Shown one piece after another: positions 46,609-57,762 of a stretch of 64,000 bases of DNA. The first letter of the stretch is position 1; the number at the start of each line of letters is the position of its first letter. The stretch is from Ricordea florida. Taxonomy: Eukaryota > Cnidaria > Anthozoa > Corallimorpharia > Ricordeidae. The stretch is from the NCBI GenBank assembly GCA_949710005.1, contig OX453282.1, positions 12,958,236-13,022,235 on the forward strand, in the 5' to 3' direction. Made by a program: the position numbers and the translations under genes. The notes beneath the pieces are model-generated. The model was not told the DNA's origin. It searched no databases and worked only from the letters and a program-made list of their open reading frames with translations.

Positions 46609-46616
46609 TATAAATA
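46609..46616 (+). promoter_or_regulatory. TATA box for the Merlin-type gene
   Basis: TATAAATA in 'agtttataaataggg' lies 175 bp before the ATG at 46791, directly after the AACCG array. The position is plausible for a core promoter; the assignment is by context. Confidence 0.5.
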
Positions 46617-46790
46617 GGGAAAATGTCCCAAAGGAATTGAAATCACAAAACGCTGAATCAGCTATTATGTTATAGTAGATAATCTGTATTCGTTAATGCA
46701 ACTTTATGACGCCGAACCACGCGAGTGGTAACTTAGCAAATTCATTAGTCAGTGGCTCTCCTAACTTCGATACATTTCTCCCTGAAAACT

Positions 46791-49700
46791 ATGAACATCA
46801 ATGAAATAATCGATTTAGAAAGAGGACCACGGTCTGCTCTAATCGAGTGGCTTCAGAGGCGCTACTTGCTTGCAGACCCGCTTCAGTGTGCACGGTGTAA
46901 TCAAGCCATGGAACTAACAGAGAGGAACGACAACCACGTAGATGGATTTCTTTGGTATGTAGCGTATTTGCAAGCATTACAAAACAGGAAGTTAAAACCA
47001 TTCCGCGTTAGATACCTTGAGGCAGGCTGTTTTCCTGTTTTCCTTAATACAACGACCGCAGCGCTAAATTTCAGCAATCGAAACACTCTTTCATGTGTTC
47101 GTAGATTACATGCTGTAGTGCAACGATCATCCGAGAAATATCGAAATTTGACATGGAGTCTAAAGTGCCTTTTCAAGAGTCAAATGTAACTAATACATAG
47201 TTCCATTTTTTAATGATAGCTAAGATAAACGAAAAAGTTCACTATTTATAAGTATACCGTGGGAACAGACGCTTTGATCAAGAAACTTGTATCCCTTTGC
47301 AAAAGTTGTGAACACAAAACTTTATTTGAAATTGTGGACATGCGAAAATAGTCAACACAGGCGTCTTGACAAATAAATCGCGCTTTGATCAACTCGTTTG
47401 ATTTTCTATTCATACTGGTGAACATGCAAACCGACGCTTTGATCAAGAAACATCGCTTACTTTTTTTATTGATGCAAATTAACATACCCTATAAATACGC
47501 GTCCTCGTTCAAAGTCTTGTTCATACTAATGAAGGTGCCGACCCTAATTGTTCGTATGCGAATCCTCGAATTGTTTTTAGCATAAGGATAGGCGCTTTGA
47601 ATAATGAACCTTATTTAAATTCATACGTGTGAAAATGCTCGCAAAACCTAGGCAACGCTTACACTAGTCCAGATAAATTAGAAAAGGGTGTTTTCTCAGA
47701 AAAACAATTTATCTGTCCCCAATTTTGGCTTCACGCTACAAGCTAAGTTAGTTTCAAGTAAGCAGTAGAACATCCGATGACAAATAATATTACTTAAAGT
47801 ACACGCAGTCAATCTTCTTCGCGATAGTTCGATTGCTTGCCAGTAAAATCATAAGGCCTTTGCAACGGAAAAATTTTTCTTCAAGTATGCTATATATTAT
47901 AAATTTTGACGGTACTTTTAACTCGAAGATTTTAAACCAAAAAAGGAATGGATAGGTTCTTCGTTGTTAACGATTACAACAAGTGACATTATCTTATGTA
48001 TTTCTATGGAATGGTTCCACAACGCGGTTTTCGGAAAATAAAACGACGTTGGGCTTGGGCCTCACCTCGAGGATTATTAGTTTAATCATGTGTATTTCCC
48101 TTTGTCCTTTCTATGTGAACGTACATAAAAGACTGCCCCATAGAGTGCTCCAAACCTGGATACATAGTATGGAATACTAAAAAAAAACCGCATCCGAGTG
48201 AATTGACGAGTCAGGCCAAGAAAAAAAATGTTTCTCGTCCGGATTTCTGAAAAAAGGAGCACGCGGGCGCTTTTGTGTTGTTATTTCAGCCTTTTTTATC
48301 AGTTATTCCCAAATCATTACCCTCCCCCAGGGACAAGTTGGAGTTCTCAGGTCCAATAATGAAAAAAAAAACGTAAGAAATTGATTTAACAAAAATTTCT
48401 TTTATTTTGATACATGTTTTAAAAGACATCACGTGGATGTTTGCATTCCTTACCTGCGTCAAGGTCGCGCACGACCCTTGCTATCAATACGTATGCGTTT
48501 ATTTAAAGAGTATGCACTTTGTGTCCCGTGCGCTGGAACGTAGCGAATTATCATAATTTGAGATTAACAGCTTTGAATATAGCGTACGTAAGACTCGGAA
48601 GGTCTTCGGAAGCGGCAAAACCTGTAAATTTGGGTGCAAGTTTTCTCCGCTGATACAGAATTTAACGAGTTGATTCCCAAAAAACGTAAACTTGGTGTAC
48701 TCTTTTTTTTTCTGGTCAAAGCAGATTTTTGAAATCCCCTTTTCAAAGTTAAGATTTCACATTTTTATCCTCTTAGGAGCCAATAACTCCCAGCAATTTT
48801 TAAACTCGCGAATTTCGTATTGGCCAGAACACAAAAGAGGTTCAGATATACCACAAGGTTACAGATTCGTTTAATTTGGTGCGCTATTTTGGCTGGAAAC
48901 TTGGACACAATAAGAACTTGTAACATCGAAGTTAACGCTCATCTCTCAGTTAAAAGACAATCATGATAAAACTCCATCATCCCCTATTATCACTGATATG
49001 TTTTGAAGGATTCGACATTTAACTGAAATTCGGAGAATTACAATTTTACAATATGACACCCGGTCAAAAACAATTGCTAATTAATTTTTTAATAAGTAAG
49101 GGTCCTGCGCGATCTTAATTGAATAACAATGTTTTTTTCCACCATCGTCGACTTACCCAAGATCCAACTAACAAAATAAATCCTGTAACGTAATTGTCCT
49201 ATCCACTACAGACCTAGTGTACCAAAGTTTTAAAATGTTAGCCTGAGTTCGAATTAAAACATGCACAAAATCCATCTCTTAATTTAGCGATTTCTTTTCT
49301 CCTGTTGATTTTTGATCGTGCAAACGTTACCAAAAACAAATAATAAAAAAGAGAAGCGGCCCCCATAAAATGGCCTTATATAAGCACGCGGGAAGTTCAA
49401 AGAACACGAGGAGGATTACGTTTTATTATGCAAAACCACGGAAACTCAAAAAAACCGTTCGGCCAAAATTATTATTATTAAAAAAATGGTTCAAAAGAAA
49501 ATGCTATTACCAGTATACAATCCGTTGTTGAGTAGGGCCTTTGTTTTAAACATACGAAATGAAGTTCCATCCTGAAACAGAGTACAGAGTATTACTAGCT
49601 GTCGTGCGTCGGTAGTGGAAGTCGTGGGTGCGAGTAAAGTCGTGTGTGTCGGTAAAAGACGTAGGTAGGAAACAAGACCTGAAAGGAATTCCTTTTCCTA

Positions 49701-52700
49701 GCAAGAAATTAAACGAAAGGGAGACCTTATAGAGCTTTACAGTATTTCGGTATGGTCTCGGTGAAAAAGAAGTAGCACTTACAAAAATGATAGGTACAAA
49801 TACTCAGGCTTAAAAAAAGTGTTTTCTTTATTGAGCGTTAGGCGTTCAATTAATTTTTACCGGTGTTTATTACAAAGTGCTAAATTCTCTTATTTCTCAG
49901 GTTCCGCGCAGCAGAATTTCCTAGTGGGGGCGGGCGAAAGGGGTGGGGAGGGGAGGCTTAAACGCTAACGCGTAAGCGTGAGCTAGCTAAAGGGAGGTGG
50001 GAGCATTCTCCCACAGGGTAAATTGAAATTGGATTTCTATTTCTGGGAGACACCGGAATAAAGAAATTTAAACTTTTAGCACTTCAAATGATTTTGTTAA
50101 AATGTTGCAAAAAAGAACAAAATGTTGCGGTACAGGAAATCTGTTGCACAAATATTCCCATGAAACTAATCTATACGAGCCTTCTTTACTATGTATCATG
50201 CAATGATACCCGGACGAAACAAAAAGAGAAAAGATTATTTCACTTGCACTGTTAGAAAAATGAAAAAACAATAATCTGTTAAGGTCGATTATTCAGGATC
50301 ATGTCAGTCTGGGATCATGTGGTCCAGTAGCGACTCCGCCTGCATGTAGGATTGTGACTCTGTTGCATCGTTTGCAGATGTAGTGAAACGGGAGTACGAA
50401 TGTGGTGCCCCCCCCCCCCCTTTTTCATTTCAAAATTTAAGTTCTTTTTAGGTAATCAATCAATAGGCAAAGTTTGGTTGAAAATCTATGTTGATTCTAT
50501 TTCGGGGGAATGACCTTAACTTCACTGTACTGGTCGCGAAAGTTGTTTATGTACATATTATAGAATCAATTTATGTCTTTCTGTCATTTAAAGATTATCT
50601 TGTTAATCTGTGAGTGCACCTATTTAATACTAGCATAGTTTATGCAAAAACTTAGAAGACCGATCGTGATACTGCCCCTTTAAACAGGAAACATTGCGGG
50701 CAAAACACTGGTGCGTACGTAAATGTTTCCCAGTTTAGCGAAACGGGAAAAATATGTTGCGGAAACAGATTTTACTCCAAGGCAACAAAAAAATGTTTTT
50801 GCTTCAAATCAAAAACATTGTTGTTTCCCAGACACACATTAAGCCACCATGGAAACATGGACACTTTGTCTCACCGGAAAATCGTTTCCTAGTTTAGCCA
50901 CTCGGCCAGCAAAACATTTTTCTTGTTTCCCGCTAATTCAACGTAAGGTCAACGATCTCGCGCGTGCAACATAACTTCCAACTATCAGCGAACCACAAAG
51001 CTTTCAGCTTCAAAACCACACTTAGACAAGATAAGCCGAGTAAGCCTGCCTCTTCACCACCACCCCCAACCTTTCCGAGATATATATGGCATTATAATGT
51101 TGTTGGAAATAAAAAGGATTCCATTGTATTCTTACTAATAAACCTTTCATGGGTTTGATATTTTGTTTGAAGGCGATGCAGTGGATGCAGAAGGAAAAGA
51201 AATTTACGAATAAATAGCTTCTTCGTAGAATTTCCGAAGATTGCTTTGGCAACACTTCTCAAGGCTATCTTCTTTTTCTCGCAAGACGACCCGCAACAAA
51301 GAATTGCCCGAGCGTTAGGCGTTAACAATAGCCTGGTATCCAGGATCTATAGACGATTACGAGAAGTGTGTTCCGTAGACCTGCAGACAAGGCCAATTAT
51401 ACCATTTGGAGGACCCGGTGCTGTTGTCAAATGCGACGAAAGCAAATTCAACCACAAAGCCAAGGTAATTGTTCAGTCAGGATAAACTACGTGACTATTT
51501 TAATTTCCATTTTATGTTGGAATGGCCACTGAGTACTCAATAACACCGTTTATTGGCTTGGGAATTATGAGAGTGACAAAATCTTTTTTAGTTGGAAAAA
51601 GCTAGTTAACGAGTAACGCGTACCATTCAGAAGCAATGCTTTTTTACGTGAGGGTTAAATCCTTATACAGTTCAGTGTTTATGACCCAACATTTTCCAAC
51701 TAAACGTTTTCTGTAAAGGCTCCATGTAGATTATAATGGTTTCTGTTCTGACATAGGCTCGTGTTTTTTTTAAGCAAGTAAATCTAACTCAACATCTGTG
51801 CGGAATCATACTCAAAGATGAAACGTTTAAGTGTACAGTTGCGAGAAGATAAAATCTTTATACTTCATGAAAAAAGGGTTGAGACAGACATGTTCATTAC
51901 ACGAGATGAACATTTGTTGAATTCGGCAATTTTTCACACAAATTAAGATGGAACTGTAACAACACATAAGCAGAAAGAAACCACGCACATAAATTCTATG
52001 ATTTTCAAGTACGAGGACCTCATGCCACCCAAAAAAGGAATGGACAAAATCTAGGCCCAAGACTCTGTAACCAGTTATCAAATAAAGAAATAAAGAAAGA
52101 TCGGCCGTCAGTCAGTTTCTATCTCGATTTTATATTAATTTGCGATAGTTCTAGTAAGGTGTCCTCTATTAGCAGTGGGGATTCCAGACAGCTAGATATA
52201 ATTGACACAAAATTAAAGGGATTATTATTATAATTTCTAATTGCAGTACAACAGGGGAAGGAGAGCTGCACGTGACTCGTGGGTTTTTGGAATAGTGTCC
52301 TGTCAATATAGACCGGCGCGTGGGTATTTCCAGGTGGTAGATCGAAGGGATGCAGCCACTCTCCTCCCAATAATCCAACGCTGCGTTAGGCCAGGCACTG
52401 AGGTACACTCCGACGATTGGGCAGCCTACAGAAGAGTGGCTGCCCTGCCAAATGTTAGCGCACATCAAGTAGTTGTACACAGACATAATTTCGTCGACCC
52501 GCGTACGGGAGTCCACACTCAGGGAGCAGAATCGAGCTGGAGCCAACTGAAGCTGGGGCAAAAGAGAAGAAAAGGCATTAAAAGAGAAGATTTACAGTCA
52601 TATTTGGACGAGAGAATGTGGCGGCAGTGGAGAGGGGGTGAATTTAAGGTTACAATGAGAAATTTCCTTGCCATTTTCCCCTTGCAGTTTCGCACTGATA

Positions 52701-52714
52701 CTCCAGTTCTGTGA
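46791..52714 (+). CDS. Merlin/ISXO2-type (IS1595-like) DDE transposase, three exons, intact
   Basis: The exons are 46791-46954, 51173-51464 and 52247-52714, giving 307 aa. The introns are 4218 bp (GTATGT...TTTGAAG) and 782 bp (GTAATT...TTGCAG). A tryptophan codon is split across intron 1, and frames join without a stop. Residues 33-60 form a zinc ribbon: C33-x2-C36, then W-R-C57-S-G-C60, completed only across the splice. A helix-turn-helix follows ([20 protein letters not shown]). The catalytic residues are D143 ([11 protein letters not shown]), D208 (VHSDDWAAY) and E247 ([15 protein letters not shown]). Family members of about 300 aa are typical, so it looks complete and could catalyse cut-and-paste transposition, or serve the host if domesticated. 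Exon 3 and the 3' flank are duplicated inverted at 63416-64000. AATAAA occurs near 52784. Confidence 0.85.
47255..47625. repeat. Diverged tandem repeat in intron 1
   Basis: GACGCTTTGATCAAGAAAC recurs with changes near 47267, 47379, 47431 and 47590, in units that also share 'tcatactggtgaacatgc'-like words. Spacing is about 50-160 bp. No coding role. Confidence 0.45.
47626..51172. other. Rest of intron 1 of the Merlin-type gene
   Basis: No further exon or domain was recognised. Low-complexity points include a G-rich stretch at 49924-49958 (GGGGGCGGGCGAAAGGGGTG), a C run at 50406-50419, and 'ggaaac'-rich sequence at 50690-50930 that may be a small repeat. Frames here (48692-48874, 50964-51158) look like noise. 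Confidence 0.4.
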
Positions 52715-53125
52715 CTGTGTGCGTGTGTGTGTCGGAACTCTTGGGATTTCCTACATTTCAAAAAGTTTACACAAAGCAAAGTAAAATAAAATCAGAACTA
52801 CGTGACAAAATCAACAATGAAATAAATGAATAAATTTAAAAAATGGATTCCAAATTAAATGATTTCCTTAAGAAGTAATTTTTGGCATCGGTTTTCAACG
52901 TTAGATTATCTTAACAGTTAACTGGGATTATATTTTGCAAGTACAGAGCAGTACAACTCACTTTTCTAATGCGAATGAAAACCACACAGTTTATAAACCA
53001 CGTTTTTGGTGCATTTAAATGTGAAAAAAATTTCTGATGTCATTTGTTCAAGTAATCTCATGGTACCTTCGAATTTATTGTTGAGAAAGAAATAATCAAT
53101 GATATATAAATAACAGACAAAAATC
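52541..53125. repeat. Inverted duplication, arm 1
   Basis: This 585 bp stretch holds the end of the transposase exon 3 and its 3' flank. It equals the reverse complement of 63416-64000 without any gap: position x pairs with 116541 minus x. By eye I saw no mismatch. Similarity stops abruptly after 'acagacaaaaatc', where the palindromic satellite begins. Confidence 0.9.
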
Positions 53126-53126
53126 T

Positions 53127-53292
53127 CGGCCGATATATCGGTCGATATGTCGACCGATGTATCTCGGCCGATACATCGGCCGAGTGTCGGTCGATATGCC
53201 GACCGATGTATCGGTCGAGTGTCGGTTGATATAGCGGCCGACATATCGGTCGAGTGTCGGTCGATATGTCGACCGATACATCGGTCGAGGGG
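53127..53292. repeat. CpG-rich palindromic satellite, locus 2
   Basis: Units of 35-40 bp such as CGGTCGAGTGTCGGTCGATA followed by 'tgtcgaccgataca' repeat four to five times, the same family as 43320-43500 and in the same orientation. It starts right at the end of the duplicated 3' flank of the Merlin-type gene. Several overlapping frames on both strands are translated satellite. Confidence 0.8.
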
Positions 53293-53339
53293 TGCACAAA
53301 ATACACATGATCCTTCGGTCCCAACCAGCTGGAAGAAGG

Positions 53340-54809
53340 GAAAAACATTCCTTGAAGACGAGTATCTTAAGGACACAGAATGCACTAGCGACGAGAACCA
53401 CTTTTATTTTCGCTGTAAGTGCTATCACTCCTTCAGAAAAAAACGAGGGACAAAATAATCTTAAGCTAGTAATGTGCATTGTGTCTGGAGATGTAGTGGA
53501 ATCCACTTGTTCACGCGTGGCGGGTAAGACTGGTTATTGCAACCACTCGTTGGCTCTTATGCTTAAACTGTGCAAATTTTCCTTGATTGAGAGTAAATCT
53601 ACACAAGATTTGGTCAACGATGCTGACCAAAATCCTGAAGAGGCATGCACCAGTAGGCCTCAAACCTGGCACAGAAAGGGCTGGGGTGATACTATAGTAG
53701 CTCAACCTGTTATGGATATAATTGTCAAAAAAAAAATTGAGTGAAAGTGAAAAGCAGGGAGAGGGAATAAATTGTCTTCTTTATGAGGCCAGAAACAATG
53801 TTACCGTTCAGGAAGCAGAAGAAAGAACTTTTAAGATACTTTAAGGAAAATCAACAGAAATCAACCCTAAAATGGGGCTGGCTAATGTCTCCAGCAGGCA
53901 TGGTGAGTTAGTGGACACGAAACATGGGAAAAGTCCTGTGGGTTCTTTATCAAGTTATCAGCTTTCACACACTGAGTCAAATTTTGATGTTGCTATAAAC
54001 ATTGATTCAGTTGCTAGACATGAAACTCACATTCAGGAAACAGTGTCTTTCCCTCGCTTCCCTCTGCAATATCAGGAAGACAGTGAAGAGCACAACCTCA
54101 GTGATGAGAAAAAAGATTTTGTCAGGAAATTGCATTTGGTTGAAGATGACATTAATGAATTAGAACATGCTACAAGAGATCAGGCTGAATGTGATAAGTG
54201 GAAGTCTGAACGCAAATATAGATTTACAGCTTCCGAATTTCATTTAATTGCCCACAGACAAAGAAATCATGAGATCTTTGCTAACACTTTAATGCATCCA
54301 AAGTCTTTTACATCCAGACATACAAGTCATGGCATAAAATATGAATCTGAAGCAATTCATGCTTATGTGGAACAAATGAAAAGCAGATTAATGCCTGTTC
54401 AAGTATTTAGAAGCTGCCTTGTTGTTTATAAAAAGAACCAGTCCTGGCCTGCTCTCCAGATAGAAAAGTCAACACAGGCTGCACAAAACCATTCGGTTTG
54501 TTTGAAGTGAGATACCCTGAAAAAAAGTTTCTTGTGACTCCATTGGAGGCTTGCTCTGATCCCAACTTCTGTTGTCAGAACATTGATGGAAAGTGTAAAT
54601 TGAAAGTGACCCATCCCTACTATGCACAGGTTCAAGAGCAAATGGGAATCACAGGGTCAGAGTGGTGTGACTTTGTGTTGTTCACAAAAAAAGGTAAGTC
54701 AGTTGAGAGAATTGCCTTTGATCGCCAGTACTGGCATGATCTGGAAAGAAGGCTTTTGCTCTACTACTATAAACATTTTATTTATTTTGCTGCTGCTGAA
54801 ATGCTTTAA
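53340..54809 (+). pseudogene. SWIM zinc-finger plus YqaJ-nuclease protein, broken
   Basis: The first part (to 53745) reads EDEYLKDTECTSDENHFYFR, then the SWIM finger with CSRVAGKTGYCNHSLAL (C-x-C-type motif weakened to CSR, C-x-H kept), then TWHRKGWGDTIVAQPVMDI. The YqaJ-like part (53872-54809) holds RKYRFTASEF, GIKYESEAIHAYVEQ (the G-x-x-x-E motif), FEVRYPEKKF and HPYYAQVQEQMGITG, the usual order of a lambda-exonuclease-type fold. At least three frame changes are needed (near 53458, between 53745 and 53872, and near 54440-54500), so it is inactive. In working copies this protein is thought to help excision or repair; that role is inferred. Confidence 0.65.
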
Positions 54810-55041
54810 GGGCATAAAACACCTTGGCTACAATTTATGTTTTGAATTTTAAGTGCTATGCAGCAACTCACTGAATTTGTACAGTCAAAGTCTCCCTGCT
54901 TATCTATTAATGCTCCTCCCCCACACAACCCCTACTCCCCCTTTAAATAAAAAATGACAATGACCCTCAGGCCTCAGGAGCATCATTTTAATAAGATGTT
55001 AAAATGTCATACATTGTTATGATAAAAAGGGATCTTGGACA

Positions 55042-55386
55042 TTACATGAAAAAACCACAAACTGTCCCCATTTGGTTTAATATAGGAAATAGGGAAAGGG
55101 GTGTTACCCGGTCCCAAATATGGAAATTTTTGATTTTATTAATGGCTCGGTCAACCTGAATCCGTAAAGCAGCAATGACTTGGGTTTTAACTACATCCTC
55201 TGGTGGCATCTGATCATAATGCCCAAGAAATGGTGAAATATTCAATGAGACACCCAGGGGAAGTAAATCGTCAATTGTAAAACCCTTATCAGCCATTACA
55301 CCGTCACCATCATCATAAGGCAAGTCTAGGATTCCACTTCTTTCTACTATTTCTCTGTCTGAAATGCATCCCCCATACTGAAGCAA
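55042..55386 (-). pseudogene. DDE_4-type (ISL2EU/Harbinger-like) transposase, C-terminal part
   Basis: The frame reads YGGCISDREIVERSGILDLP, then GVMADKGFTIDDLLP with the second catalytic aspartate, PFLGHYDQMPPEDVVKTQ and LRIQVDRAINKIKNFHIWDR. In this family the last motif is normally V-E-R; here it is V-D-R, so the third catalytic residue is a conservative substitution. The N-terminal half and the first aspartate are missing because retroelement sequence begins at about 55387. It converges on the SWIM/YqaJ gene of the same remnant. Confidence 0.65.
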
Positions 55387-57262
55387 GAGCCTTCTCGATG
55401 AGCAAAATTCACTTTAATGACAACGATGAAGGAATCAATCTACAATCGAACAGGAACGCAAAAATCATAATACGATACAAATAGACTTAGCTAACGAAGC
55501 GAGGGCACTTACAAGAAGTCCATAAGGCGAGGAAAAACTAGCTTAGTCTTTCAAATCGCTCGCAGCGTCCGAAACACAAACATGGCCGACTCGTTTGGCC
55601 GTGCACGTGAGTCCCCGGTCAGCGGGTTTGCTTATGAGAAGTCCTGGTACCGGGTTGACCAGCGGATAACTCTGCATCCCCCCCCAGTCCGGGAAGCTAC
55701 AGGCTAACGTAGGTTGACGGACTCAACGTTGTACCCATGTGCCCGTCTCAGGTTCGAAACGTTTTGGTGGGCGACGTTCACGACATGGTCGTGGAGGAGC
55801 TGGCAGGGGTGATGATGGTCCTGGTAACGAGGCCGGTGGTACGTGAGGTTCCGGGACCGGGGCAGTGCCTGAAGTGGGGGCCTCAGACGGCTCATGTCCT
55901 GACGGAGTGTTATCAGCCAGGGTGGGGCCCGCTGTAGTGGGCGCTGAAGAGTCGTTCAGGGTCACATCGAAGGGTTCAGGTGCTTGAGGTAGGGGTGTGA
56001 ATTTCTCCTGGCAGTGCGGTGGAGGCGTCGAAGGGGGGGAGCCGGAGTCCGCTGAGCGAAGGGGCAGTGGTGGTGGTTGCGCAGTGGGACGAGCAGTGTT
56101 CAACAGGGAGGGTGGTACCATTGGCTGCGGCTCGATGGTAGGGGTAACCTGGCTATAAGCACGTACCAGAGCAGACAAAAGTTCCGTTCTTGGAGTGGTG
56201 GATCCAGTGACTGGGGTTACTCGTGTCTTAGAGGCGACGATACTGCACCAGACAGAACTTCCTGAACGGATTCTCAAATAAACAACCGCGCCGTACGCCT
56301 TGTCAGATGCATCGCCAAAGCCATGAATATCAATGGTATTCTTCTGACTTCCGAGCAGCGGAGATAGGTAACAACGATTGATCGATATCCTTGAGGTTTC
56401 GCGCATGTCTTGCAGAAGTGATTTCCAGCGAGTAGAGACTTCATCCCCCAGGGGAGAATCCCAATCGACCGTCTTCTTGCAAATTTCCTGAAAGAGTATC
56501 TTAAGAGCAGTGAAGACTGGCGAAAGAATTCCAAGAGGATCAAATATCTTTGCAATGGAGCTCAATATGACTCTCTTTGTGATGACCTCTTCTTCGAAAT
56601 AACTGGTGAGGCTTTCGAAAGTAAATACGAGCTGGTCTGTTGTTGTGTTCCACGCTGTTCCAAGGACCCTGGGCAGATCTTCAATGCACTGACTGTGAAA
56701 TTGTGATTTGGTGAAGGTTTGGTCTTCCTGTTGCAATTCAGCAAGGGGTTGCTCCTTCACGTGATCTTCTTGACTGTTTTTCGTCGCTGACAGGATCGGA
56801 TCGTTGGTCAGCCATTTACGCATATTGAATCCTTCCTTGAATCTGGACTTGAGCTTTGTGTAGAATTCGTACGCCGGACTTTCTTTTCCCACGCACTCGT
56901 TTTCCCGAAAGACGACCTCAATATCCTCTATGTAATCGTAAATACAAGTCGCGAATTCGCAGCTGTCTGCCACATCTTTATCAATGTTTTCCTCTCCCGA
57001 TTCTTCGACGATCTCACGATCCAGAGCTTTGATTTGATTGAGCTTGTCCCGCAGAATTGACTGTAGAGACCTTAACTTTCTCAAATCAACTTCACCGCCA
57101 CAACCGATAACTTTCCCTACCTCTGATATAGTTTTGGTCACATAGGCTTTATGACCGGCCCTCGCCCTGATTTTCTTCTTTAAATCCGAGATTCCTCTCA
57201 AGTTGTGAACCTCGTATCACTCCATTTCTTCTGAGGTTCCCGGGTCTCGGCACCAAAATATT
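55387..57262 (-). mobile_element. Shortened BEL/Pao retroelement copy with proline-rich tail
   Basis: A fossil reading right to left. A BEL-type primer-binding site (TGGTGCCGAGACCCGGGA) lies near 57240, then a Gag N-terminal region, a BEL reverse-transcriptase/RNase H portion (SIAKIFDPLGILSPV is diagnostic), and a proline-rich C-terminal tail ending RRPPKRFEPETGTWVQR. A purine tract and LTR-like sequence follow at about 55680-55390. The middle of a normal BEL polyprotein is missing, yet the remaining parts form one long open frame. No pair of matching LTRs was found. It interrupts the ISL2EU-like remnant, so it is younger than that element. It has at least a few losses and is not autonomous. 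Confidence 0.65.
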
Positions 57263-57756
57263 AGAGTGAAAAATTATCGCGGCTAAACTTTAGAATACCA
57301 CGCCACTTCATTAACATACTGATGAATAACAATAGAGTCCATTGTAGTATGCCTCGTTCTTTAAAGGAAACCGACACATGTAAATGAAGTGGCGGGGTAT
57401 CCCATTATCGCAAAAGAAAACTTCCAGACCTTTTCCCTGGTAAACTGTACCGTTTAATAATGATCCAAAACACGAACTACATTCCGAGAGAGAGAGTCGA
57501 AAAATATAAAGGTGAAACTTAATCCTAAAAAGAGAGCATTTCCTAAATGTCAATCAAAATTCCGATAAAGAGACAGTTCACGTGGAAATGCAACCTATTC
57601 TAACACTTTTCTTCAGGTTTTAATATTTTTCAACGTACATTAGTATTCTATAATTGATGGTATTTCTAGATAGCAATTAAATGGATATCTTAAACATAAA
57701 CAAAGCCTTGAAAATTTTTCTGATCTTAATAATTCGATAAATCGCTGCCGAGTTTC
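57263..57756. other. Possible LTR/leader sequence of the shortened BEL copy
   Basis: No gene. ATACCMCGCCACTTCATTWA occurs twice in opposite orientation near 57296 and 57390, making a loose hairpin. By position it should contain the 5' LTR of the BEL copy, but I found no matching partner. Confidence 0.3.
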
Positions 57757-57762
57757 TGAATC

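Larger units (their letters stand above)
53340..55386. mobile_element. ISL2EU-like DNA element remnant: SWIM/YqaJ gene facing a DDE transposase
   Basis: A plus-strand SWIM zinc finger plus YqaJ-type nuclease and a minus-strand DDE_4-type transposase end lie tail to tail, about 230 bp apart. A transposase gene paired with a YqaJ gene is, to my knowledge, the mark of the ISL2EU group. The left end abuts the satellite. The right end is cut by retroelement sequence from about 55387, so TIRs are not visible. Both genes are broken. Confidence 0.6.

Noticed and set aside
55723-57201. Proline-rich host protein on the minus strand
   Set aside because: The proline-rich part is continuous with BEL/Pao reverse-transcriptase motifs and ends in a retroelement-type tail, so it belongs to the element.
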